NCBI GenBank assembly: GCA_020848855.1
Contig: JADLHH010000075.1
Span: forward strand, 1 to 13,123
Length of the DNA stretch: 13,123 nucleotides
From: Anaerolineae bacterium
GTDB lineage: Bacteria > Chloroflexota > Anaerolineae > Aggregatilineales > Phototrophicaceae
Reading direction: 5' to 3'
Numbering within the stretch: position 1 is the first letter of the stretch; every line of letters begins with the position of its first letter. Positions 5,873-13,123 of the stretch are shown here, in pieces. The translations under genes were made by a program, and so were the position numbers. Under the pieces are notes generated by a model that was not told the origin of the DNA, searched no databases, and saw nothing but the letters and a program-made list of their open reading frames with translations.

Positions 5873-7135
5873 TCAACCGGATGGCTCGGCGGTCGCTTCG
5901 ACGGCGACGCTCACGTCGATCTGCGCGGGCAGCACCGACGTGGTCACGACCGCGCCGCTGTCCATAATCGACGCCACCGGAGCAAGCTGGGCACTGTCGC
6001 CGGGGTTCATGCCGCTCACGTCGACCAGCACGCTGAGGTCGTTTTCGTTAAGCTGGTTCAGCAGCGGCTGGGGTCCGGTCACCAGCACGGTGACGACGTT
6101 GGTGACGGTGCGATAGGTCAGCCCGGTCTTGCCGCCGACAAATTCGACGGCGATGTTGTCGAACTGGCGGGTGATGGTCTGGGTGTCGATGCCGACATTC
6201 ACGGTGATGGTGCGCCCGGTCACGACCGTGAGGCGCTGATCCGGCACTTCGACGGCAACCGTCACCTCGAAGCTGCTGGTCTTATCCGACAGGCTGATGG
6301 GCGCAGTGAAGAACGTGCCGGGCAGATTCGCCAGCACCGTCGCCGGTCCGCTGACGACCACCGTCTTCGGGTTGTAATCGAACGCCGCCGTCAGCACGTA
6401 GCCTTCGGCAAGCTGCCCGGTGATGTTCGGCTGGACGCGCACTTCGCGCACGTCGGAGCGCGTCTGAATGTCGATACGGACGTGAACGTTCTGCGGATCG
6501 ACCGTGACGCCGCTGACGACGCGACCGTCGGCATCGACCGGGATGGCACGGATATCGTTCTCGTAGGTGGCGCGCTGCCCTTCCAGCGAAACCTGCGCCA
6601 CGACTTCCGCCACCAGCGCGACGCGGCTCGCGGGACCGGTCACTTCGACCTGATGGGCGTCGAGGACGGGTTCGCCCACGCTGTAGACCAGCGCCGGCTG
6701 CGCCGTGATATCGACCCGCACCTCTTTGAACTGCGACTCCTGCAATTCCAGCTCGACCGTGATCTGGCGCGGGGAAATTGCCACGACCGACGCCTGCCGG
6801 GCGGGCGTGTACTGGAGCGGCACGGTATGTTCGCCGGGACCCAAGCCGGAAAGGTTGACCCACACATACAGGTCGTCGGGGGCGAACACTTCGCGCACCG
6901 AACGCGGCGCCTGCAACTGCGCCTGCGCCGTGCTGAGGTACTCGTTCTGGTTGGTGATGATCAAGCCCGCATCCGGCGTGATGTGAATCGGCACGCGCTC
7001 CTCCAGCCGCCATTCGACAAACGGGTCGGACTGGGCGGTCGCCAGCAGCCAGACGACGAACGCCAGCACCAGCGAGCCGAGAAACCAGAGCAAATTCGTG
7101 ACGATCACGCGCCGTAACGTGGGTTGGTTCTGCAT
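5873..7135 (-). CDS. cdaR: YbbR-domain membrane protein, CdaA regulator CdaR
   Basis: This 420-residue protein starts with a short cytoplasmic tail and a single membrane helix (about 13-33, NLLWFLGSLVLAFVVWLL). A long extracytoplasmic part built of repeated beta-rich YbbR domains follows. Recurrent features are phrases such as V.V.GP..L/V (GPASRVALV, GPATVLANL, GPQPLLNQL) and repeated V-D-VSG or VNL-SG turns, consistent with about four copies. In Firmicutes CdaR binds the membrane diadenylate cyclase CdaA and tunes c-di-AMP synthesis. The gene starts 6 bp after the cdaA stop, so the two are co-transcribed. The ATG at 7135 has an AAGAG-like site overlapping the cdaA stop region. Family assignment is firm; the regulatory role is transferred from the Firmicute proteins. 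Confidence 0.9.
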   Translation of the reverse strand: MQNQPTLRRVIVTNLLWFLGSLVLAFVVWLLATAQSDPFVEWRLEERVPIHITPDAGLIITNQNEYLSTAQAQLQAPRSVREVFAPDDLYVWVNLSGLGPGEHTVPLQYTPARQASVVAISPRQITVELELQESQFKEVRVDITAQPALVYSVGEPVLDAHQVEVTGPASRVALVAEVVAQVSLEGQRATYENDIRAIPVDADGRVVSGVTVDPQNVHVRIDIQTRSDVREVRVQPNITGQLAEGYVLTAAFDYNPKTVVVSGPATVLANLPGTFFTAPISLSDKTSSFEVTVAVEVPDQRLTVVTGRTITVNVGIDTQTITRQFDNIAVEFVGGKTGLTYRTVTNVVTVLVTGPQPLLNQLNENDLSVLVDVSGMNPGDSAQLAPVASIMDSGAVVTTSVLPAQIDVSVAVEATAEPSG

Positions 7136-7141
7136 CAGGCG

Positions 7142-7999
7142 TTACTCTTGCCGCGCGCGCAGACGCCGGACGAGGTCACGCGCATCTTCACGGACGCGCA
7201 CCAGCAGCGGGCGATCCTGCGGGCGCTCCGGTCCGTAGAATGCGTTGAGAATCGTGCGCAGGCGCTTGGAATCGAGGCGCGGGATCAGGCGTCCGCCGTT
7301 GGTGATCGAGATGCGCCCGGTTTCTTCCGAGACGACGACACAGATAGCGTCGCTGACTTCGCTCATGCCGAGCGCGGCGCGGTGGCGCGTGCCGAGCTTG
7401 GGGGTGGTGAGCGTGCGCGCCGAGGAGAGCGGCAGCACCGACGCCGCCGACGCGATGCGCCCCGCGCCGTTGATGATCGCCGCGCCGTCGTGGAGTTCGG
7501 TCTTGGGCCAGAAGACGGTGAGCAGCACCTGCGGGCTGACCTCGCAATCCATAAGCACGCCGGTACGAATGTATTCTTCGAGGCTGCTGTTGCGCTCCAG
7601 CACGATGAGCGCGCCGTGCCGCCGCTCCGACAAGCGATCCGCCGCCTGACAGATGTCGTCGATGATCTTGGCGCGATGGGTTTCGTGCGGCTGCCTGCCG
7701 ACGAAGAAACCGGCGCGTCCCAGGCGCTCGAAAACCCGCCGCAGTTCCGGCTGGAAGATGACCGGGATAGCCACCGCCAGCACCGTCAGGATGTTGTTGA
7801 CCAGCCAGCGCAGGGCGAGCAGGTTGAACAGGTTCGAGATGAGGATCATCGCGCCGATGACCAGCGCCATGCCGCGCACCAGCGCGACCGAGTGCGTGCC
7901 CCGGATGAAGAAGGTGCCGGCGAAAAAGAGCAGCGCCACCAGCAGAATATCGATGATGGCGCCCAGGTTCAGGTTATTGAGTGCCCAGACGAGTTCCAC
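7142..7999 (-). CDS. cdaA: Diadenylate cyclase CdaA (c-di-AMP synthase)
   Basis: This 285-residue membrane enzyme makes c-di-AMP from two ATP. Three hydrophobic segments fill the N-terminus (about 13-32, 38-58 and 62-82). The DAC domain follows, with DGAAIING (171-178) and GTRHRAALG (203-211), the DGA and RHR signatures of active cyclases. Length fits CdaA rather than DisA, which carries extra helix-hairpin-helix domains. The start is GTG at 7999: an in-frame stop (8017-8015) lies just upstream with no other start codon between, and the next Met (44) would cut into the membrane region. AAAGG (8016-8012) is the only visible ribosome-binding site and is rather far, 12 bp away. c-di-AMP usually controls potassium and osmolyte transport and cell-wall homeostasis; no such target is adjacent. 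Unlike Firmicutes, no glmM follows cdaR. Confidence 0.96.
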   Translation of the reverse strand: MELVWALNNLNLGAIIDILLVALLFFAGTFFIRGTHSVALVRGMALVIGAMILISNLFNLLALRWLVNNILTVLAVAIPVIFQPELRRVFERLGRAGFFVGRQPHETHRAKIIDDICQAADRLSERRHGALIVLERNSSLEEYIRTGVLMDCEVSPQVLLTVFWPKTELHDGAAIINGAGRIASAASVLPLSSARTLTTPKLGTRHRAALGMSEVSDAICVVVSEETGRISITNGGRLIPRLDSKRLRTILNAFYGPERPQDRPLLVRVREDARDLVRRLRARQE

Positions 8000-8027
8000 A
8001 AGCCAAAATGACCTTTACACTCAAACG

Positions 8028-8041
8028 GGGATCGTGATCCC
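8028..8041. repeat. Short palindrome upstream of cdaA
   Basis: GGGATC (8028-8033) and GATCCC (8036-8041) form a perfect inverted repeat with only 2 bp between them. On the minus strand it is followed by CGTTTG, which is too short a T-run for a confident terminator. It may be a protein-binding site in the 170-bp gap between the TPR gene and cdaA. A second small palindrome, CCGGC-ATCT-GCCGG, lies at 8076-8089. Nothing coding is seen in 8000-8169. Confidence 0.3.
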
Positions 8042-8126
8042 GCGCGTCTATTCATGGGACACAACCGCCTGCGCCCCGGCATCTGCCGGCGAGCGCCGCA
8101 CGCGAGCGCAGTTAGCGTGATGCATC

Positions 8127-8168
8127 ACCCCTCGCTGTCGGCGCATTGGCGCGGGGCGTGAGAGGGGT
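8127..8168. repeat. Inverted repeat at the 3' end of the TPR gene
   Basis: ACCCCTC (8127-8133) and GAGGGGT (8162-8168) form a perfect 7-bp stem enclosing an inner GCGC-ATTG-GCGC hairpin (8141-8152). It begins 1 bp after the TPR stop codon. No T-run follows on the minus strand. Its CCCCTCTC/GAGAGGGG-type arms resemble the larger element at 12991-13039, so it may be a dispersed palindromic repeat serving as a transcript 3' end. Confidence 0.45.
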
Positions 8169-8169
8169 A

Positions 8170-10404
8170 CTAGCCGCCAAGCTGCGCCAGCAACTTGCGA
8201 TAATCCTCGACGTGTTCCGGGTTGAGCGCGATGATCTGGCGGATCGTGTTGGCGGCTTCCTTGTGCGCGCCCGCCTCTAGCTGAAGCTCACCCAGCGCGT
8301 CGAGCTGGACGATGGCGTCCTGCCTGCGCCCTAGCTGGCGGTAGATCGCCGCCAGGCGCGAACGCAGTCCAGTATCATTCTGATAGAGTGTGACCAATTC
8401 TTCAAGCAGTTGTGTTATACGATTCACCTGCTTATTCCGGGCGTAGACACCGAGCAGCTTGTCCAGACGGCGAATCGCCTCGACCTGATTGCCCTGCCGG
8501 TAGTTGATGTCCACCAGCATTCGGTGGGCGCGCTCGTCTTCGGGGTCGAGCTGGATGATCTCTTCGTAGGTCTTCTGCGCCTTGCGGATGTCGAGCCGCA
8601 TCTGGTCGATATCGGCGATGCGGTGCTTGATGCGCACGATCTTGTCGTGGGTGGCGTTCACGCGCAGAGCGATGCGCTCCGCCAGCACGTAGGTTTCGCG
8701 GGATTTATCGAAGTTGCCAAGCTGGTGATGCGTGTCGGCGAGGTCGATATACTGGTCGAGCGCCTCGTCCCACTTTTCTTCCAGTTCCAGCAGCTCGATC
8801 AAGCCTTCGCGCACCGCCACATCGAGCGGCGCCATTTCCAGCACGTTGCTCAAAATCAGGCGGGCGCGGTCGTTTTCGCCGCGCGACAGGTAGGTGCGGG
8901 CGATGGTGTTGTACTTGGCGACGGCGTTGCGCAGCCGCCCTTCGCGGATCATGATCTCCGCCATGCGGACGTGAACCGGCAGGTAGCTGGGCGAGAATTC
9001 GACCGCCCGGTGCGCCTCGTCCATCGCCAGGATGAGGAAGCCCTGACGCATGTAGCGGTCGATCATGCCAATCGACCGGGTGAGGCGGTCGCTTTCTTCG
9101 GCGAGCAGAATGTCGATGACACCGCGCTCGCCCTGTTCGCGCAGGGTCTCTTCAAGCTGGCGGCGGGTATCGGCGATGCGCTGCTTCCAGTCCTTGCCGT
9201 TCAGCAGGTCGACAAAGCGCTTGGCGATGATTTCGATGTTCTCGTCGTTGACGGTATCGACCGACTCGCCGATCCTGGTGTAGATCGATGCCAGCGCCTC
9301 GGTTTCTTCCGGCAGCAGCGCCTGATCGCTGTCGACGAATTCGAGCGCCTGCAGCAGGTAACGCACCGCCTGTCGCGGCTTGCGCAGCTTGTGATACGCC
9401 AGCCCCATCCCGTGATACGCGCCGCCCGCCATCTGCGGCTGATTGATAGCGTCCATGAGCGGCTTGATGCCATCGTCGGGCTTGTCGGCAAGCACCAGCA
9501 GCCCGCCGAGGCTCATCTTGATCGCCGGGTGACGCAGCTTCGAATCCGCCGCCTTGTAAGCGGCAATCGCGGCGTCGTTGAACCCCTGGCGGTGCGCTTC
9601 CATCGCCTGGAGCGCGTCCCCGGCGATTTTGGTTCCGTCGCCGCCTTCCATGACGAAGCCCGCCAGCAGCCCCAGCGCGAAGGTCATCGCCTCGCCGATG
9701 GGACCGAGCGGATCGTCGTCGCTGCGGTTCTGCCGGGAGTCCTCGCGGTCGAAGGCGACCGCCTTGCGGCTGGCGGATGCCGATGCGCCGTCGTCGGTGG
9801 GCGGGAGAATTTCGCCGCCGGATTCGAGGACGTGGAGGATGTTGAGCACCTGCGCGTTGTTGCGATCCAGCCGCAGCGCCCGCTGAGACGCCTTGATCGC
9901 CTTATCGACATCGTTGACGCGCCGGAAATTGAACGCCAGCGTCAGGTATTCGTAAATCGCCTTCTTCTTGTCGCCGATGCGTTCGTAAGCCTGCGCCAGC
10001 TTGGCGTGAACCGGGACTAAACCGGGCGTGAGGCGGGTCGCCTGTTCCCAGTTGTAGATGGCTTTGGCGAGGTCGCGCTGCGCCAGATAGACTTCGGAGA
10101 CGTTGACGTACTGCTGCGCGGCTTCGCGCAGACGCCCCATGCGTTCGAGCACGTCGGCGCTTTTTTCGAGCGGGATCGGGTCGTCGGGCGCAAGCTGATG
10201 CGCGCGCGTGTACACCTTGAGCGCGTCTTCCAGCCGCCCCATTTCCAGCAGCCCCAGCCCCAGATGAATGTGCGCTTCCGGGTCTTCCGGGTACTCCTGA
10301 ATGGCGCGACCATACGCCGCAACTGCCAGCCCCCAGTCCTGATCCCAGGCGGCGTTGTGACCGTTGTTCATCGCCTGCTCGTAGGCTTCCCGATTACCTG
10401 CCAT
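8170..10404 (-). CDS. Large tetratricopeptide-repeat (TPR) protein of unknown function
   Basis: This 744-residue protein is almost entirely TPR helices. An N-terminal block (about 10-195) has canonical repeats such as AHIHLGLGLLEMGRLEDALKV. A low-complexity Ser/Asp-rich linker (about 196-232) follows. After it comes a hydrophobic Gly/Ala/Leu stretch, PLGPIGEAMTFALGLLAGFV (232-251), then further repeats to the end (for example YEEIIQLDPEDERAHRMLVD). No signal peptide is present. The 232-251 stretch is hydrophobic but probably a buried or amphipathic helix rather than a membrane span. No catalytic domain is visible. It is likely a cytoplasmic scaffold. The start lies 12 bp after the argF stop, with a poor ribosome-binding site (GTGGG), so it probably depends on argF transcription and coupling. 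I do not recognise a specific orthologue. Confidence 0.9.
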   Translation of the reverse strand: MAGNREAYEQAMNNGHNAAWDQDWGLAVAAYGRAIQEYPEDPEAHIHLGLGLLEMGRLEDALKVYTRAHQLAPDDPIPLEKSADVLERMGRLREAAQQYVNVSEVYLAQRDLAKAIYNWEQATRLTPGLVPVHAKLAQAYERIGDKKKAIYEYLTLAFNFRRVNDVDKAIKASQRALRLDRNNAQVLNILHVLESGGEILPPTDDGASASASRKAVAFDREDSRQNRSDDDPLGPIGEAMTFALGLLAGFVMEGGDGTKIAGDALQAMEAHRQGFNDAAIAAYKAADSKLRHPAIKMSLGGLLVLADKPDDGIKPLMDAINQPQMAGGAYHGMGLAYHKLRKPRQAVRYLLQALEFVDSDQALLPEETEALASIYTRIGESVDTVNDENIEIIAKRFVDLLNGKDWKQRIADTRRQLEETLREQGERGVIDILLAEESDRLTRSIGMIDRYMRQGFLILAMDEAHRAVEFSPSYLPVHVRMAEIMIREGRLRNAVAKYNTIARTYLSRGENDRARLILSNVLEMAPLDVAVREGLIELLELEEKWDEALDQYIDLADTHHQLGNFDKSRETYVLAERIALRVNATHDKIVRIKHRIADIDQMRLDIRKAQKTYEEIIQLDPEDERAHRMLVDINYRQGNQVEAIRRLDKLLGVYARNKQVNRITQLLEELVTLYQNDTGLRSRLAAIYRQLGRRQDAIVQLDALGELQLEAGAHKEAANTIRQIIALNPEHVEDYRKLLAQLGG

Positions 10405-10416
10405 CGCCCACAGCCT

Positions 10417-11334
10417 CTAGCTCATCAAAGACACGAGGATAGCCTTCTGAATGTGCAGCCGGTTTTCAGCCTGCTGGAAGATCGCCGACTGTTCGCCGTC
10501 CGCCACACTGTCGGTAATTTCCTGCCCCCGGTGCGCGGGCAGACAGTGCCTGACGATTGCGCCTTTGCCCGCCGCGCGCATCAGGTCGTCGTTCACCTGA
10601 TACCCGCGCAGCGCGCTGATGCGGGTTTCCGCCGCGCCTTCCTGCCCCATGCTGACCCAGGTGTCGGTATACACCACGTCGGCGTTCTTCACGGCCGAGT
10701 ACGGGTCTTCATAGGCTTCGAGGCTGCCACCATTGCGCTCGGCGATTTCGGCGAAGCCGGTCATGTCGTCTTCGGAAAACTGATACCCCTGCGGCGCGGC
10801 AATCGCAAAATTCGCGCCGAAATTCGCCGCCGCCTGCGCCAGCGAGCGGGCGACGTTGTTGCCGTCGCCGACGTAGACCACGCGCAAGCCGTTCAGCTTC
10901 CCGCAGCGCTCGTAGATCGTCAGCATATCCGCCATCGCCTGGCAGGGATGCTGCTCGTCGCTCAAACCGTTGATCACCGGGACGCTCGACCAGGCGGCGA
11001 GTTCGGTTACGTGCGAATGTGCGAACACGCGCGCCATGATGCCCTGCACGAAGCAGGACAGCGAGCGCGCCACGTCGGGGACGCTCTCGCGCTTCCCCAG
11101 CCCGATTTCCTGTGGACCGATCATCAGCGCCGTGCCGCCTAGCTGCTGCATCCCCACTTCAAACGAAACCCGCGTTCGCAGCGAGGGTTTCTGAAAAACC
11201 ATAGCAAGCGCTTTGCCCTTGAGTACGGGTTTATTGCCGCCTGCTCGCCATTCCTGCTTGAGTTCAACTGCCAGGTCTAGAAGCTGTCGAAGGTCTTCGG
11301 TTGACCAGTCCGCGAGGTCGATAAAATGCCGCAT
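10417..11334 (-). CDS. argF: Ornithine carbamoyltransferase
   Basis: This 305-residue enzyme joins carbamoyl phosphate and L-ornithine to give citrulline in arginine synthesis. The carbamoyl-phosphate loop is SLRTR (51-55), a Leu variant of the usual STRTR. HPCQ (129-132), the nucleotide-fold-like VVYVGDGNNVARSL (152-165), the ornithine-binding DTWVSMGQE (224-232) and HCLPAHRG (263-270) follow in order. The SMG loop and HCLPAHRG favour ornithine over aspartate or acetylornithine carbamoyltransferases. Its length is normal for the family. The ATG at 11334 has no clear ribosome-binding site and a short leader of about 35 nt is predicted. No other arginine genes are adjacent; instead it heads a transcript with the TPR gene. 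Confidence 0.97.
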   Translation of the reverse strand: MRHFIDLADWSTEDLRQLLDLAVELKQEWRAGGNKPVLKGKALAMVFQKPSLRTRVSFEVGMQQLGGTALMIGPQEIGLGKRESVPDVARSLSCFVQGIMARVFAHSHVTELAAWSSVPVINGLSDEQHPCQAMADMLTIYERCGKLNGLRVVYVGDGNNVARSLAQAAANFGANFAIAAPQGYQFSEDDMTGFAEIAERNGGSLEAYEDPYSAVKNADVVYTDTWVSMGQEGAAETRISALRGYQVNDDLMRAAGKGAIVRHCLPAHRGQEITDSVADGEQSAIFQQAENRLHIQKAILVSLMS

Positions 11335-11373
11335 GTTCGATTTTCTGGTGCGTCGGATAAGGTGCGTGATTGT

Positions 11374-11382
11374 AGTATAGCA
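11374..11382 (-). promoter_or_regulatory. Extended -10 promoter for argF
   Basis: On the minus strand, TGCTATACT (11382-11374) is an extended -10 element: TG, one base, then TATACT. It lies 39 bp before the argF start. No good -35 box is seen, which is normal for extended -10 promoters. It would drive argF and the TPR gene. I found no clear ARG-box in the leader. Confidence 0.55.
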
Positions 11383-11424
11383 CGGTCTTAATTATCGTAC
11401 ATGCGGGGATACATCAACTTTTCT

Positions 11425-11454
11425 GGGGGATTTTCCCGTCGTGGATAGGCGACG
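11425..11454 (-). terminator. Weak hairpins after the CNNM/CorC gene
   Basis: Just downstream of the membrane-protein stop codon, CGTCG/CGACG (11437-11441 and 11450-11454) and GGGA/TCCC (11427-11437 region) can each form short stems on the minus strand. No proper T-run follows either stem. They may end the transcript weakly before the argF promoter. The remainder of the gap between the two genes holds nothing else recognisable. Confidence 0.25.
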
Positions 11455-11456
11455 TA

Positions 11457-12824
11457 TCATTCCGCGCCGGTTCGCTCGCTCGCGTCAGACGCGCTGCCGG
11501 GGAGCGGCGCTTCACGGGTGAAGCGCACGCGCGCCACGCGCATCCCGTCCATCTCGACCACGTCGAGCCGGTAATCGCCAAACGGCAGCGTGTCGCCTTC
11601 GGCGGGGATGCGCTCCAGCCGCTCGGCGACGTAGCCGCCGACGGTCATGGACTCGGTCTCGCCGCCGGGGTCGCCAAAGCGCTCGACTACGTCCGTCATG
11701 CTGGTCAGCCCGTCGATGACGTTCGGGTCGGCGTCTTCGACCGAGCCGGATGCTTCGGCGTCGAACTCGTCCTCGACTTCGCCAACCAGCTCCTCGATGA
11801 TGTCTTCCATCGTCGCCAGCCCCGCCATGCCGCCGTATTCGTCGATGACGATGGCAAGCTGGGTCTTCTGGCGGCGCATTTCTTCCAGCACTTTGTCGAC
11901 GCCCATGGTTGCCGGCACGTAGAGCGGCTCGCGCAGCAGCGGCGTCACGTCGAATTCGGAACTGGCATCCGTGAGCAGCGACGGCTGACTGACGACCAGA
12001 TCGAATACATCCCTGACGTTGAGGATGCCGACCAAATTGTCAATGTGGTCATGGTAGACGGGGTAGCGCGAGTGGTGATCCGCCGCGATGCGCTGAAGCA
12101 GCTCCGCCAGCGGAATGTCGATGGCGATGGCGTCCACCTCGACGCGCGGCTGCATGGTTTCGACCACCGGGATATCGGCAAAGTCGAAGACGCGGCGCAG
12201 CAGCGCTTCTTCGCTGGCTTCCAGCAAGCCCGCCTCGCGGCTGGAATGGACGAGCATTTCCAGTTCTTCGGGCGAATGCACCGACTGATGCTCGCCGGCA
12301 GGCTCGAAGCCGAGCAGGCGCACGACACCGTTGCCGACGCCGTTCATCAGGCGAATGACCGGGTTGAAAATGTCGTGGAACAGGATGGTCGGGCGGGCGA
12401 CGATCATCGAAATCTCTTCGGGGCGCTGCAGGGCGATTGATTTCGGCGCAAGCTCGCCCAGCACGATATGCAGCATCGTCACCAGCGAGAACGCGATCAC
12501 GACAGAAATGGTGTGCCCCAGCGTCATTGCCACGTCTTCGGGCAGAAAGCGCTCGAACAGCGGCTCGAACACGTGCGCCACCGCCGGCTCGCCAATCCAG
12601 CCCAGACCGAGGCTCGCCAGCGTGATGCCAAGCTGCGTCGCCGCGATGTACTGATCCAGGTGGCTGATGGCGTTCTGAGCGGCGCGCGCCGCCCCACTAC
12701 CCTCCTCGGCTAACTGTGCCAGCCGCGTCCGCCGCGCGCCGACGAACGAAAATTCGGCGGCGACGAAGAAGCCGTTCAGGAATACGAGGGCGAAAACCGC
12801 CAGAATTCCCAACGCTGTGCTCAT
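11457..12824 (-). CDS. CNNM/CorC-type transporter family protein (DUF21-CBS-CorC_HlyC)
   Basis: This 455-residue membrane protein has the full family order. The DUF21 membrane domain (about 1-180) has helices near 3-25, 60-80, 102-125 and 140-165, and the GELAPKSIAL signature (123-132). A tandem CBS pair follows (about 220-345), ending in DEYGGMAGLATMEDIIEELVGE (328-349), the family's best-known motif. The CorC_HlyC domain (about 365-440) is last. Members are often named hemolysin C-like, but characterised relatives are Mg2+/Co2+ efflux or magnesium-homeostasis proteins of the CNNM/CorB type; the ion is inferred here. The ATG at 12824 has only a weak GGGA-type ribosome-binding site. The gene appears to be transcribed alone, with argF downstream under its own promoter. 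Confidence 0.92.
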   Translation of the reverse strand: MSTALGILAVFALVFLNGFFVAAEFSFVGARRTRLAQLAEEGSGAARAAQNAISHLDQYIAATQLGITLASLGLGWIGEPAVAHVFEPLFERFLPEDVAMTLGHTISVVIAFSLVTMLHIVLGELAPKSIALQRPEEISMIVARPTILFHDIFNPVIRLMNGVGNGVVRLLGFEPAGEHQSVHSPEELEMLVHSSREAGLLEASEEALLRRVFDFADIPVVETMQPRVEVDAIAIDIPLAELLQRIAADHHSRYPVYHDHIDNLVGILNVRDVFDLVVSQPSLLTDASSEFDVTPLLREPLYVPATMGVDKVLEEMRRQKTQLAIVIDEYGGMAGLATMEDIIEELVGEVEDEFDAEASGSVEDADPNVIDGLTSMTDVVERFGDPGGETESMTVGGYVAERLERIPAEGDTLPFGDYRLDVVEMDGMRVARVRFTREAPLPGSASDASERTGAE

Positions 12825-12882
12825 CTGTTATCCCGTAATCTGCTGACCCGCCCGACGCGGATTGATCGTGTAACGCTGCCCT

Positions 12883-12891
12883 AAGATACCA
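12883..12891 (-). promoter_or_regulatory. Extended -10 promoter for the CNNM/CorC gene
   Basis: On the minus strand, TGGTATCTT (12891-12883) forms an extended -10 element (TG, one base, TATCTT) about 58 bp before the start codon. No convincing -35 box lies 16-18 bp upstream. This has the same style as the argF promoter. Confidence 0.4.
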
Positions 12892-12942
12892 TGAAGAAGC
12901 GCATTTCACCTAAGCAGCATGGGATAGGGAGTGGAGAATTGC

Positions 12943-13039
12943 GAGGTGATGCCACTATTCCACCTCACCCCGTGCAACCTGCGGTTGCCTTCCCCTCTCG
13001 CGTGACCTGCGGTCACGTTACGCAAGCGGGGAGAGGGGA
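12943..13039. repeat. Cluster of nested stem-loops (REP/MITE-like palindromic element)
   Basis: Four inverted repeats are packed together. GAGGTG (12943-12948) pairs with CACCTC (12961-12966). GCAACC-TGC-GGTTGC (12974-12988) is a perfect hairpin. TCCCCTCTC (12991-12999) pairs with GAGAGGGGA (13031-13039). Inside that last stem is CGTGACC-TGC-GGTCACG (13001-13017). The two small hairpins share the same ACCTGCGGT core. This is typical of dispersed non-coding palindromic repeats in bacterial genomes. The sequence on either side (12825-12942 apart from the promoter, and 13040-13123) shows no gene. Confidence 0.6.
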
Positions 13040-13123
13040 GAAAACAACAGCCTGGCGATGCCAAGCTCCTACCGATGTATCCCTGAGCTTCCCCACTGCC
13101 CACGGGATGAGAAATCGTGAAAC

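Noticed and set aside
5831..8011. Long plus-strand open frames (428 and 295 codons)
   Set aside because: They are antisense to cdaR and cdaA, which have firm family motifs. The plus-strand translations are His/Arg/Asp-rich and match no family.
8410..10020. 536-codon open frame on the plus strand
   Set aside because: It lies wholly antisense to the TPR gene. The translation has no recognisable domain and is rich in Arg/His/Asp/Val typical of antisense reading of GC-rich genes, while the minus-strand frame shows clear TPR repeats.
10198..11142. 314-codon plus-strand open frame
   Set aside because: It is antisense to argF and the start of the TPR gene, with no domain signature.
12943..13039. 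CRISPR-like repeat array
   Set aside because: The repeated cores are palindromic hairpins only about 27 bp apart with no unique spacers and just two copies.
12906..13103. 65-codon minus-strand open frame at the right end
   Set aside because: It runs through the cluster of palindromes, has low-complexity content and no ribosome-binding site.

Overview
The window is GC-rich (roughly 60-65% by eye), gene-dense bacterial chromosome. It looks like a Chloroflexota genome, probably of the Anaerolineae/Thermofonsia kind. That assignment is an inference from the style of the proteins: a CdaA/CdaR pair without glmM, a Der GTPase with a long insert, and a polyferredoxin next to an FmdE-like protein. 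There is no rRNA or other marker to prove it. I see no tRNA or rRNA genes, CRISPR array, insertion sequence, prophage or toxin/defence system.

Left part, plus strand (1-4382). A leader with a hairpin and a -10-like box precedes a mannonate-dehydratase-like enolase-superfamily enzyme (171-1373). A 190-bp gap holding a cluster of GTAAC repeats follows. Next is a tight two-gene unit: a four-motif iron-sulphur protein with a C-terminal zinc ribbon (1565-2734) and, 7 bp later, an FmdE-family protein with its own zinc finger (2742-3344). A strong stem-loop and a promoter-like box separate this pair from an N-terminal-nucleophile asparaginase / glycosylasparaginase (3471-4382).

Right part, minus strand (4437-12824), read right to left. 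A CNNM/CorC-type membrane protein with CBS domains (12824-11457) comes first. It is followed by argF (11334-10417), a large TPR protein (10404-8170), the diadenylate cyclase cdaA (7999-7142), its membrane regulator cdaR (7135-5873), and the ribosome-assembly GTPase der (5807-4437). argF-TPR (12-bp gap) and cdaA-cdaR (6-bp gap) are clearly co-transcribed pairs. The gaps before cdaA (170 bp) and before der (65 bp) could carry extra promoters. The asparaginase and der genes converge with only 54 bp between them.

The genes fall into functional groups: sugar-acid metabolism, an uncharacterised Fe-S/FmdE redox or metal-cofactor unit, amide-bond hydrolysis, arginine synthesis, c-di-AMP signalling, and ribosome assembly. 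Most of the window is ordinary housekeeping. The parts most worth a second look are the polyferredoxin-FmdE pair and its repeat-rich upstream region, the conserved-looking argF-TPR-cdaA-cdaR-der row, and the palindromic intergenic elements.
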